Positions 15,085 through 23,277 of a stretch of DNA of 64,000 nt are shown piece after piece. Each line of letters starts with the position of its first letter. The stretch's first letter is position 1. The position numbers were made by a program, and so were the translations under genes. The notes beneath the pieces are model-generated. The model was not told where the DNA came from. It made no database searches and saw nothing but the letters and a program-made list of their open reading frames with translations. Source of the stretch: Actinomycetes bacterium (lineage in GTDB: Bacteria > Actinomycetota > Acidimicrobiia > Acidimicrobiales > RAAP-2); the NCBI GenBank assembly GCA_021791635.1, contig JAJYWF010000001.1, positions 1-64,000 on the forward strand, written 5' to 3'.

Positions 15085-16236
15085 TCACGTCCAGCCGGCG
15101 GCCGCCAGTCGTTCGACGGCCAGCCTGAGCCGGACCATCGGCTGGACGGTGGCGATCCGCACGTGGCCCCGACCGGCCTCCCCGTAGAGCTCGCCCGGGC
15201 TGACCAGGAGACCGGCCACCCGGGCCAGGTCCTCGGCCAGTGCCCAGCCGTCAGGCCACGTCGCCGGCACCGCCATCCACAGGTAGAACCCTCCCTGCGG
15301 CAGCTCCACCGGGCAGCCTGCAGCCTCGAACTGGGACGCCAGGAAGCCGAGGCGCTCGAGGTAACGCTGCCGCTGCGCTTCGACGTGGGCGTCGTCGGAG
15401 AGGGCCACCGCGGCCGCAGCCTGCACTGGGCCTGGGACCATGAGCCCGGCGTGCTGGCGGACACCGCGCAGGTACTCGACCACGTCGGGGTCCCCGACGT
15501 AGAAGCCGGCCCTCACTCCGGCCAGGTTCGATCGCTTCGACAAGGAGTGCACGGCCACCACTCCGTCGATGCCGGATTGGATGATCGAGCGGGGATACCC
15601 GTCCCACGTGAACTCGGTGTAGCACTCGTCGGAGAACACCGGGACGCCGTGCTGGCGACCCCATCGGGCCAGCTCGTCCAAGTCACACAGCCCACCGGTG
15701 GGGTTCCCCGGTGAGTTCGCCCACAAGACCAGCGCCCGAGCAGCGTCCGCGGGCTCGATCGCCGCCAGGTCCATCCCACGCCCGTCGGACCACGCCGGCG
15801 GGACGGCGACCGCACGACACCCGGCCAGCTGGGCGCTCATGGCGTAGGTCGGGTAGGACACTGCCGGGTACAGCACCGTGTCCCGATCAGGGCTCCGCCG
15901 GTGCAGGTACTGGGCCGAGGACGCCACCAGCTCCTTGGTCCCCACACAGGCGGCGATCGCTCCGGCGTCGACCGTGACCTCGAAGCGGCGCCGGATCCAG
16001 TCGGCGGCGCTTCGCCGGAAGGCCGGGCTGCCGGCGGAGGTCGGGTACCCGCGCTCGGTGCCCGACACAGCCAACGCTCTCACCGACGCCGGAGGTGGAG
16101 CGTCGCACGGCGTCCCCACCGAGCAGTCCACGACGCCGCCGGGCAACGAGTCGGCCAGGGCACGAAGCCCGTTCAACCTGTCGTAGGGGTACGGAGGCAA
16201 CCGGAACGGGCCCCCTGTCACACCGGTGCCGGTCAC
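15085..16236 (-). CDS. dapC: Succinyldiaminopimelate aminotransferase (DapC, PLP fold type I)
   Basis: 383 residues from a GTG overlapping the hflX stop (GTGA); a second GTG five codons in is possible. The much longer open frame upstream is the antiphase of hflX. Fold-type I aminotransferase features are NSPGNPTGG (Asn and loop around PLP), SDECYTEF (Asp and Tyr), and SLSKRSNLAGVRAGF with the Schiff-base lysine. It converts N-succinyl-2-amino-6-ketopimelate to N-succinyl-LL-DAP using glutamate. Position directly before dapD-dapE supports DapC over other class I/II aminotransferases. Confidence 0.9.
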   Translation of the reverse strand: MTGTGVTGGPFRLPPYPYDRLNGLRALADSLPGGVVDCSVGTPCDAPPPASVRALAVSGTERGYPTSAGSPAFRRSAADWIRRRFEVTVDAGAIAACVGTKELVASSAQYLHRRSPDRDTVLYPAVSYPTYAMSAQLAGCRAVAVPPAWSDGRGMDLAAIEPADAARALVLWANSPGNPTGGLCDLDELARWGRQHGVPVFSDECYTEFTWDGYPRSIIQSGIDGVVAVHSLSKRSNLAGVRAGFYVGDPDVVEYLRGVRQHAGLMVPGPVQAAAAVALSDDAHVEAQRQRYLERLGFLASQFEAAGCPVELPQGGFYLWMAVPATWPDGWALAEDLARVAGLLVSPGELYGEAGRGHVRIATVQPMVRLRLAVERLAAAGWT

Positions 16237-17510
16237 GCCGGCACCACCGCGAACCTGCGGAAGCGAGCCCGCCCGGCGTCGTCGAGCACCACGTGGACCC
16301 GTGCCGCTTCGGGACCGGGGTCCTGGCTCAGAACCTCTCCCTCCCGGTGCACCGCGGCCAGCACGTCGCCCCGGGACCACGGGATCTCGAGCTCGATCAC
16401 CCGGTCCGCCACCCGCAGCCGGTCGGCGACGCAGCGCAGTAGGACGTCGATGCCCTCGCCGGTCTTCGCCGAGATTCGCGGGGCGTCGGCGGTATCGCCG
16501 GCGAAGCGAGTCGGGGCGTCCCCTCTGTCGGCCTTGTTCACCACCAAGAGCTCGGGGATCCCCCCGGCACCGATCTCCTCCAACACCACCCGCACGGCGT
16601 CGATCTGCGCTTGCGGGTCGCTGGCCGCGCCGTCGACCACGTGCACCAGCAAGTCGGCCTGGCACACCGTCTCGAGGGTGGAGCGGAAAGCCTCGACCAG
16701 CTCGTGGGGAAGCTTGCGCACGAACCCGACGGTGTCGGTGACCAGCACCGTCTCTCCCCCCGGCATCGGCATCTGGCGGGTGCGGGGATCCAGGCTGACG
16801 AACAGCCGATCGGCCACCGGCACCCCCGACCCGGTCAGGCGGTTCAGCAACGTGGACTTGCCGGCGTTGGTGTACCCCACCAGGGCGAGCTGGCGGTGCC
16901 GCCCCCTCCCCCTCCATCGCCGCTGGACCTGTCGGGTCCGGTCCACGCCCCTCAGGTCGGCCTCGAGCCGCTGCATCCGCCGGACGAGGCGCCGCCGGTC
17001 CACCTCGAGCTGGGTCTCCCCCGGCCCCCGGGTCCCGATCCCCCCGGCCTGCTGGCTGAGCCCGGTGCCCCGGCCTCGAAGGCGGGGAAGCCGGTATCGG
17101 AGCAGCGCCAGCTCCACCTGGGCCTTCCCCTCGGGGCTCCGGGCGTTCTGGGCGAAGATGTCGAGGATCACCGCCGTCCGCCCGATGGCCGTACGCCCCA
17201 AGATGGTCTCGAGGTTGCGCTGCTGGGCCGGCGTCAGCTCGTCGTCGAACACGACCGTGTCGGCATCGACCGCTTCGGCGAGAGTGGCCAGCGCGTCGGC
17301 CTTGCCCCGCCCGATGTAGGTGGCCGGGTCGGGGCGGTCACGACGCTGCACCTGGCGGGCGACGACGTCGGCGCCGGCGGTGTCCACCAGCTTGGCCAGC
17401 TCGTCCATGTTCGCTTCGACCGAGGCCGGGTCCACCCCGGGGAGCACGACACCCACCAGCACGATCCGCTCCCGGAAGCGCCGGTCGATGAGGGTGCCGG
17501 TGTGAGGCAC
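16233..17510 (-). CDS. hflX: GTPase HflX
   Basis: About 425 residues from the GTG at 17510; a TTG two codons upstream overlaps the dapF stop as TTGA and is an alternative. The N-terminal HflX domain includes ATYIGRGKAD and FDDELTPAQQRNLE. A coiled region (GPGETQLEVDRRRLVRRM) is followed by the G domain with G1 GYTNAGKST, G3 DTVGF and G4 NKAD. HflX binds stalled or heat-damaged 50S subunits and splits ribosomes. It lies between dapF and dapC, the neighbourhood also seen in mycobacteria after miaB-miaA-dapF. Confidence 0.95.
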   Translation of the reverse strand: MPHTGTLIDRRFRERIVLVGVVLPGVDPASVEANMDELAKLVDTAGADVVARQVQRRDRPDPATYIGRGKADALATLAEAVDADTVVFDDELTPAQQRNLETILGRTAIGRTAVILDIFAQNARSPEGKAQVELALLRYRLPRLRGRGTGLSQQAGGIGTRGPGETQLEVDRRRLVRRMQRLEADLRGVDRTRQVQRRWRGRGRHRQLALVGYTNAGKSTLLNRLTGSGVPVADRLFVSLDPRTRQMPMPGGETVLVTDTVGFVRKLPHELVEAFRSTLETVCQADLLVHVVDGAASDPQAQIDAVRVVLEEIGAGGIPELLVVNKADRGDAPTRFAGDTADAPRISAKTGEGIDVLLRCVADRLRVADRVIELEIPWSRGDVLAAVHREGEVLSQDPGPEAARVHVVLDDAGRARFRRFAVVPA

Positions 17511-17512
17511 GC

Positions 17513-18379
17513 TCAACGGGCCCCGGCCCGGTCCAGCCACGCTGCGTCGACCAGGACCCGGGCCACCCGGCGTACCGGGCCGGCCAAGGTCACCCGGTCC
17601 GACTCGAAGCGGACCTCGAGCGTTCCGCCGGGGTTGTGCACGGGGACCACGTCGCCGACGAGTCCCCAGCTCCGTGCGGCGGCGGCGGCGGCGGCGCTCC
17701 CGGTGCCACAGGCCAACGTCTCTCCCACCCCGCGCTCCCACACCCGCAACACCAGCTCGCCGGCCGCGGGTCCAGGAGCCACGAACTCCACGTTCGTCCC
17801 CCCGGGCGTCCCGGTGTCGATGCGGGCGCCGATCTCGGACACCGCCAGACGGTCCGGGTGCTCGGTTCCGTACAACACCACGTGGGGGTTCCCGGCATCC
17901 ACTTCACGGGCCCGCCGGCCCGGACCCGGCTCCTGCCGCTCTGCACCGAGGCGCACGGTGCCCATGTCCACGCTGGCCCACCCGGTCGGAGAAGGGCCCG
18001 CGGAGCCTTCCCCTCCACCAGTCGCCGCGGGCTGGTAGGTGACATGGCGCACCCCTGCCGCGGTGGAAACCACGACGTCGGGAGGGGAGGCCAGTCCGGC
18101 GTCCACGGCCGCCTGGACCAGGCACCGGATGCCGTTCCCGCTCATCTCGGCCACGCTCCCGTCGGCGTTCCACAGTTCCATCGACACCTCGGCGCCGGCG
18201 TGGCGGCCTCCCACTCTGATGAACCCGTCGGCCCCCACCCCACGGTGCCGGTGGCAGAGCGCCTGCACCATGGTGGCGTCGACGTCCCAGCTCCGGTCCA
18301 CGTCGACCAAGACGAGGAAGTCGTTGCCCGCACCCTCGTGCTTGGTCAGCGCCAGCTCCTGTGCGGCCGAGGAGATCAC
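17513..18379 (-). CDS. dapF: Diaminopimelate epimerase
   Basis: 288 residues from the GTG overlapping the miaA stop (GTGA); the open frame further upstream is antiphase to miaA. The two catalytic cysteines are C86 (MSGNGIRC) and C224 (ACGTG), both in canonical context, with KHEGAGNDF at the start. It converts LL-DAP to meso-DAP, needed for peptidoglycan and lysine. A 15-residue Gly/Ser-rich insertion (about 119-133) lies between strands. The gene is embedded in the miaB-miaA-dapF-hflX block conserved in actinobacteria. Confidence 0.96.
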   Translation of the reverse strand: MISSAAQELALTKHEGAGNDFLVLVDVDRSWDVDATMVQALCHRHRGVGADGFIRVGGRHAGAEVSMELWNADGSVAEMSGNGIRCLVQAAVDAGLASPPDVVVSTAAGVRHVTYQPAATGGGEGSAGPSPTGWASVDMGTVRLGAERQEPGPGRRAREVDAGNPHVVLYGTEHPDRLAVSEIGARIDTGTPGGTNVEFVAPGPAAGELVLRVWERGVGETLACGTGSAAAAAAARSWGLVGDVVPVHNPGGTLEVRFESDRVTLAGPVRRVARVLVDAAWLDRAGAR

Positions 18380-19365
18380 CCCTGTAGTCTCGCGCCCCCG
18401 AGCGCGCTCCCGAGCACTTCGGCACCACTCTCTCTGGCCACCGGTCCCGTCAGATCGAGGGCCGCGGCCAGGCGAAGACGGGGGTCTTCTCCTTCCTCGA
18501 CCCACTCGATGCGAGGATCCCGGCGGAACCACGCCCACTGCCGGCGGGCGAGGGACCGGGTCCTTCGGACGATCTGGTCCACGCACTCGTCCAGGCTCGC
18601 CCCTTGTTCGAGATGGGCCAAGATCTCCCGGTAGCCCAGGGCCTGACGTGCGGTGCGGGAGAGCCCCCCCGGCCGGGCGGCCAGGTTCCGGACCTCGTCC
18701 ACCAACCCTCGGTCCAGCCAGTCGTGCACCCGAGCTTCGATCCTCGGGTCCACCACTTCGGCTACGAAGGGGATCCCGATCATTCGAATTCGGGTCGGCT
18801 GGTACACGTCCATACCGGGACCGAAGGAAGAGAACAGCCGGCCCGATCCAATCGTCACTTCGAGGGCACGCACCACCCGACGTCGGTTCCCGGGCTCGAT
18901 CCGGGAAGCAGCCACGGGATCGACGGCCACCAGGCGCCGGTACAACGAGTCCAGCCCGCCGGGCCGGTCGGCGTCCGCCTCCAGGGCACGGGCGACCTCG
19001 GGCCACCGGCCGGGAAGATCCAGACCGTCGGTCACGGCCCGGAGGTAGAGGCCGGTCCCACCCACCAGGAGGGACCGGTGCCCGCGAGCTTCGATCCCGG
19101 CCAGTGCAGCCCGGGCCAGGCGCTGGTACTCCGAGACGGTGAACTCCTGGGAGGGGTCGGCCACGTCGATCAGGTGGTGGGTCACCGCCGCCCGGGCCGC
19201 CGGGGTGGGCTTGGCCGTGGCCAGGTCCATGGAGCGGTACACACACATCGAATCGACCGAGACGATCTCCACGTCGGAGCGAGCCACGGCCACGGACATC
19301 GCCACCTCGGACTTCCCCGACGCCGTGGTCCCGACGAGAGCCACCGGCCCGGACGCGTGGGCCAC
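18376..19365 (-). CDS. miaA: tRNA dimethylallyltransferase
   Basis: 329 residues, GTG start 2 bases after the miaB stop. P-loop GTTASGKSE (12-20), DSMCVYRSMDLATAKPT and LVGGTGLYLRA are family signatures. MiaA adds a dimethylallyl group to A37 of tRNAs that read codons starting with U, giving i6A, the substrate of MiaB encoded just upstream. Its stop overlaps the dapF start. Length is slightly above the family average because of a C-terminal tail of about 40 residues. Confidence 0.96.
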   Translation of the reverse strand: MAHASGPVALVGTTASGKSEVAMSVAVARSDVEIVSVDSMCVYRSMDLATAKPTPAARAAVTHHLIDVADPSQEFTVSEYQRLARAALAGIEARGHRSLLVGGTGLYLRAVTDGLDLPGRWPEVARALEADADRPGGLDSLYRRLVAVDPVAASRIEPGNRRRVVRALEVTIGSGRLFSSFGPGMDVYQPTRIRMIGIPFVAEVVDPRIEARVHDWLDRGLVDEVRNLAARPGGLSRTARQALGYREILAHLEQGASLDECVDQIVRRTRSLARRQWAWFRRDPRIEWVEEGEDPRLRLAAALDLTGPVARESGAEVLGSALGGARLQG

Positions 19366-19367
19366 CG

Positions 19368-20858
19368 TCAGCCCGCCGTCACCGGGATCCTCGTTCGAAA
19401 GCGTGGTCGGGAGGTGACCTGGAGGAGGGTCCCGACGAGATGGTGGGGCGCGGCACCGGTCACCCGGACGTCGGCGAACGATCCCACCGGCAGCCCGCCG
19501 GGAGCCGTGGTGTCTCCGCCTCGCCTACGTTCCCCGCCATCCCCGCCTTCGCCCGGAGCGGCCGGGGCGAAGTGCACCAGCTTGCCCTGACCGGTCCGCC
19601 CGGTCGCCATCGACGGATCGCGACGGCTCGGCCCCTCCACCAGTACCTCTTCCACGCGTCCCACACGCTGGCGGTGCCGGGCCAGCGCCGAGCGCTCCAC
19701 CACCACCCGGAGCCGCTCGAAGCGCTCGGCCACGACCTCGGGATCCACCGCCTGCTCCTCGGCCAAGACTGCCGCCCGGGTTCCCGGGCGGGGCGAGAAG
19801 ATGAACGTGTAGGCGCTGTCGTAGCCGGCTTCGGCGGCGACGCCGAGGGTGTCGGTGAAGTCACCTTCCGTCTCCCCGGGGAACCCCACGATGATGTCGG
19901 TGGTCACGGCCAGATCGGGAATCGCCTCCCTGGCCGCGCCGAGCCGTTCGAGGTAGCGCCGACCCGTGTAGCCCCGTCGCATGGCGGCCAGGACCCGGTC
20001 GCTGCCCGACTGGAGGGGAAGGTGCAACTGGGGGCATACGGCCTCGACGTCGGCCATGGCCGCGATCGTCTCGGGACGCAAGTCCTTCGGATGGGGACTG
20101 GTGAAACGCACCCTCCGGATGCCCTCGACCTGTCCCACCCTCCAAAGGAGCTCGGCGAACAAGGGCTTGCGGCGGGTGATGTCCCGGCCATAGGAGTTCA
20201 CGTTCTGGCCCAAGAGCGTGACCTCCACGACGCCACGTCGGGCCAGCTGGCTGACCTCGTCGACGATGTCGTCCATTCCCCGGCTGTGCTCGGGACCTCG
20301 GACCGAGGGCACGATGCAGAACGCGCACGAGTTGTCGCACCCGGTCTGGATCGTCACCCAGGCCGCGTGGGGGAGCCCGCTCCGGGTGGGTGGCGTCAAC
20401 GCCGCCGACGGTCCGGGGAGCGGGTCGTTCGCCGCCGCCACCGGGTCCACACCCACCGGCGCGGCCGACCCGGCGTCGACGATCTCGACCACCGGTCCTT
20501 CGATTGCGGCTTGGCGCAGCAGGGTGGGCGCCCGATCCAGGTTGTGGGTCCCGAACACCACGTCGACGTGCCCGGCCCGCTGCCGGATGAGGTCACGATC
20601 CTTCTGGGCCAGGCAGCCACCGACGGCGATCTGGAGGCCCGGCTTGGCCTCACGCAACGACTTCAGATGCCCGAGGTGACCGTAGAGCCTGTTGTCGGCG
20701 TTCTCGCGGATGCAGCAGGTGTTCAGGACCACGACGTCGGCTTCCCCGAGCTCCTCGGCAGGCTCAAGGCCGTCGGCAACCAGGAGGGCAGCCAGGCGCT
20801 CGGAGTCGTGCTCGTTCATCTGGCACCCGAAGGTGCGAATGACGAACTTCCGGGTCAC
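19368..20858 (-). CDS. miaB: tRNA-2-methylthio-N6-dimethylallyladenosine synthase
   Basis: 496 residues, GTG start. UPF0004 domain with Fe-S cysteines C12, C48 and C82. The radical-SAM domain has C174-x3-C178-x2-C181 (GCDNSCAFC). A C-terminal TRAM domain (about 390-475) is interrupted by a Gly/Arg-rich insertion. MiaB methylthiolates i6A37 to ms2i6A in tRNA; MiaA, encoded next, makes the substrate. Residues 131-158 between the first two domains form a Pro/Ala-rich linker longer than usual. Confidence 0.96.
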   Translation of the reverse strand: MTRKFVIRTFGCQMNEHDSERLAALLVADGLEPAEELGEADVVVLNTCCIRENADNRLYGHLGHLKSLREAKPGLQIAVGGCLAQKDRDLIRQRAGHVDVVFGTHNLDRAPTLLRQAAIEGPVVEIVDAGSAAPVGVDPVAAANDPLPGPSAALTPPTRSGLPHAAWVTIQTGCDNSCAFCIVPSVRGPEHSRGMDDIVDEVSQLARRGVVEVTLLGQNVNSYGRDITRRKPLFAELLWRVGQVEGIRRVRFTSPHPKDLRPETIAAMADVEAVCPQLHLPLQSGSDRVLAAMRRGYTGRRYLERLGAAREAIPDLAVTTDIIVGFPGETEGDFTDTLGVAAEAGYDSAYTFIFSPRPGTRAAVLAEEQAVDPEVVAERFERLRVVVERSALARHRQRVGRVEEVLVEGPSRRDPSMATGRTGQGKLVHFAPAAPGEGGDGGERRRGGDTTAPGGLPVGSFADVRVTGAAPHHLVGTLLQVTSRPRFRTRIPVTAG

Positions 20859-20907
20859 CCCGGCATTCTACGCCCGTACCGGGGATGGCTCGGCGACGAC
20901 AGGCCGT

Positions 20908-21882
20908 TCAACTGCCGGCGTCGAAGTCGAACACCCGGCGTCCGACGCCGGACTTGGTGCCGGGCGGCTCCCGACCGCTCCCACCGGCAGCTTCGAGCGT
21001 GTCCGGCCCGACGTCCACGGCCTCGAGGCGTGCTTCTTCGCCGGTGACCAGGCCGATCCGATCGGGCTTCAGCACCAGGACCCGACCCGGTACGCCGGCG
21101 TCGCCGAGCGCACCCTGACCGGCCCGGCGCACGGCCGGCGCGTGTGTCGAGGTGCAGATGCCGAGCAACGTCGGGCCGGCCCCGGACCAGCACACGGCCA
21201 GGGCACCGCCGTCCAGGAGCCCCGAAAGGATCATCGGAGCCTCGGGGAACAGCGGAGCCCGGTAGTCCTGATGGAGCCGATCCTCGGCTGCCTCCCTCAC
21301 CAGGACCCGGTGGTCGGCCAGACCGGCCAGCAGCATCCCCATCCGTCCCAAGTTGAACGCCGCGTCTTCCCTGCTCACCTGGGGAGGAAGGACCTGACGG
21401 GCTTTGGCGGTCGGCAGTGAACGGTCGGGCACCACGGCCACCAGGACCAGCGCCGGGTCCATCGGCACCTTGGCCACCCGTACCGCACCCCGGACCATCC
21501 CGGCCACCACGAGCCCGCCGACGACGCTGGCGGCGGCGTTCTCGGGATGGCCGTCGACGTGGGCAGCAACGGCCAGTGGATCTCGCGCCCCGGCGGCGGC
21601 GGCAGCGGCAGCGGCCAGGGCCGCCGAAGACCCCAGTCCCCGGGCCACCGGGATCTGGGACCGGACACTGATGGAGATCCGATCGTGCCCGACGACGTCG
21701 ATGGCCACCCGAGCGGCCAGATGGCCGGCATCGTCGGACATCCCGGCCCCTTCGCCCTCACTGCGCACGATGAGCCGGGACGCCGGCTCCACCTCTACTT
21801 CGACATATCGGTCGACGGCGACGGCGAGAGCGTCGAAACCCGGGCCGAGGTTGGCAGCGGAAGCGGGGGCCCGGGCACGCAC
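20908..21882 (-). CDS. thrB: Homoserine kinase (GHMP family)
   Basis: 324 residues, GTG start. GHMP-kinase signatures are the N-terminal SAANLGPGFDALAVAVD and the ATP-binding PVARGLGSSAALAAAAAAA, plus SGAGPTLLGIC near the C-terminus. It phosphorylates homoserine for threonine synthesis. The last 40 residues are an unusual Gly/Pro tail. thrB usually sits with hom and thrC; here it lies between miaB and a D-Ala-D-Ala carboxypeptidase, within the leftward dap-region run. Both products draw on aspartate semialdehyde. Confidence 0.92.
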   Translation of the reverse strand: MRARAPASAANLGPGFDALAVAVDRYVEVEVEPASRLIVRSEGEGAGMSDDAGHLAARVAIDVVGHDRISISVRSQIPVARGLGSSAALAAAAAAAAGARDPLAVAAHVDGHPENAAASVVGGLVVAGMVRGAVRVAKVPMDPALVLVAVVPDRSLPTAKARQVLPPQVSREDAAFNLGRMGMLLAGLADHRVLVREAAEDRLHQDYRAPLFPEAPMILSGLLDGGALAVCWSGAGPTLLGICTSTHAPAVRRAGQGALGDAGVPGRVLVLKPDRIGLVTGEEARLEAVDVGPDTLEAAGGSGREPPGTKSGVGRRVFDFDAGS

Positions 21883-21888
21883 TGTTCC

Positions 21889-23244
21889 TCAGAATAGGCC
21901 GTGCGTCGGTGGCGGGGCCCGGAGGCGTCGCACCGAGCGCACCTGGACCGCCACTTGCTGCTGGCCCAGGGTGCACAGGACCATCCCCACCGGCGTCCCG
22001 GCCCGGGCCCCGGCCCGTGGATGGTGGTCGACCACCAGCGACTCGGTGACCGTCTGACCGGGCATCGCCAGCAGCGTCGCCGGTGCCGTCGTGACCACCG
22101 GAGAGCTCGAGCCTTCTGCGGAGATGGTCGCCACCTGACGGTCCCGGAGCAACGCTTGGACCGGCTGGACCTCGGCCAGGGCGGCCTGTGCCAGCCCGAG
22201 GTCGATCTGGCCGCACCGCAGGAGGACGCTGGGGCCTTGTTGAGAAGTCACGGCGGCCAGGGCTTCGACTGGCTCCCCGTCCACTGTGCTCCGGAAGGCC
22301 AGGATGTCGCCGCCGCCGGCCGCTGTCGTGTACCCCGACTTCACACCCACGACTCCGGCGACGCCCTGTGTCCCACCGGCCAGTAACGGCGTGTACGTGG
22401 CGACCATTCCGGCCACCGGAAGTGTGTAGTCGGGCATGCTCACTGCTTCGGCGAACACCGGTATGTCCATCGCCAGCGCGGTGACCTTCAAGAGGTCGGC
22501 GGCGGTCGACACCGACTGGGGTGTGTACCCGCTGGCATCGGCGAAGTGGGTCTGGGACATCCCGAGCGACGCCGCCGTGGCATTCATCTTGGCCACGAAG
22601 CTCCCGAGTGTGCCGGCATCCCAGCAGGCCAACGCGTAGGCCAGGTTGTTGGCCGAGTGGACGAGCATGGCGTCCAGCATCTGGCGCTCCGACAGCACCT
22701 CGCCGGTGGTCACCAGGACGCTCGACTGGTCGGTCACGATGTCTGTGGAGTAGTTGGCGGCATCCGCGGCGGTGATGGTGATGCTCGGACCGTTCTCGTT
22801 CCCCGGCAGCGGGTGGTCGTGGAGCACGACGTACGCCGTCATCACCTTCGTCATGCTGGCCACCGGCACCGGTTGCTCGGGACCGGACTGGGCACTGAAC
22901 CCGACCAGGGGAACGGACACGGCCGCCTCCCCGCTCGCCGGCCACGGGAGGTTCTGCGGCACCGGCGGTACGGCCACCGAGGGCGTCGGGTCCGGACGGA
23001 TCGAGGCCAGGGGCACCGGTGGCGGCGTCCGGGTGAGCTGGAGCACCCCGAACGTGGGCAACGCCACCACCGCCCCCACGACGACCAGGGCCGCGCCGGC
23101 GACCAGCGCCCGCCTCCTCTGCAATCGGCGGCGCCGGGCGTGAGCCATGCGTAGGTCCCGGGTGCTCCCGGCGAGGGCCGGGTGCCGTGACCGGGGTCCC
23201 CGAGACCTCTGGAGCAGGCGTGCGAACCGCGACGGACGTGTCAT
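21889..23244 (-). CDS. D-alanyl-D-alanine carboxypeptidase (S11, low-molecular-weight PBP)
   Basis: 451 residues. A basic N-terminus with one membrane segment (about 46-66) acts as signal anchor. A proline-rich linker leads to the penicillin-binding catalytic domain: SMTK (SxxK nucleophile), SANN (SxN) and KSGYT (KTG equivalent). A C-terminal beta domain of about 100 residues follows. It trims the terminal D-Ala of peptidoglycan stems outside the membrane. It lies 33 bases downstream of ftsK and 6 bases upstream of thrB. KSG in place of KTG is common in S11 enzymes. Confidence 0.9.
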   Translation of the reverse strand: MTRPSRFARLLQRSRGPRSRHPALAGSTRDLRMAHARRRRLQRRRALVAGAALVVVGAVVALPTFGVLQLTRTPPPVPLASIRPDPTPSVAVPPVPQNLPWPASGEAAVSVPLVGFSAQSGPEQPVPVASMTKVMTAYVVLHDHPLPGNENGPSITITAADAANYSTDIVTDQSSVLVTTGEVLSERQMLDAMLVHSANNLAYALACWDAGTLGSFVAKMNATAASLGMSQTHFADASGYTPQSVSTAADLLKVTALAMDIPVFAEAVSMPDYTLPVAGMVATYTPLLAGGTQGVAGVVGVKSGYTTAAGGGDILAFRSTVDGEPVEALAAVTSQQGPSVLLRCGQIDLGLAQAALAEVQPVQALLRDRQVATISAEGSSSPVVTTAPATLLAMPGQTVTESLVVDHHPRAGARAGTPVGMVLCTLGQQQVAVQVRSVRRLRAPPPTHGLF

Positions 23245-23277
23245 CGATGGGGTGTGTGCTTGTGTGTCGCCCGCCCG

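Noticed and set aside
16237-16917. N-terminal extension of DapC
   Set aside because: The open frame is a shadow of hflX; the aminotransferase core begins after the GTGA overlap at 16236.
18380-19246. N-terminal extension of DapF
   Set aside because: Shadow of miaA; DapF homology begins at the GTG at 18379.
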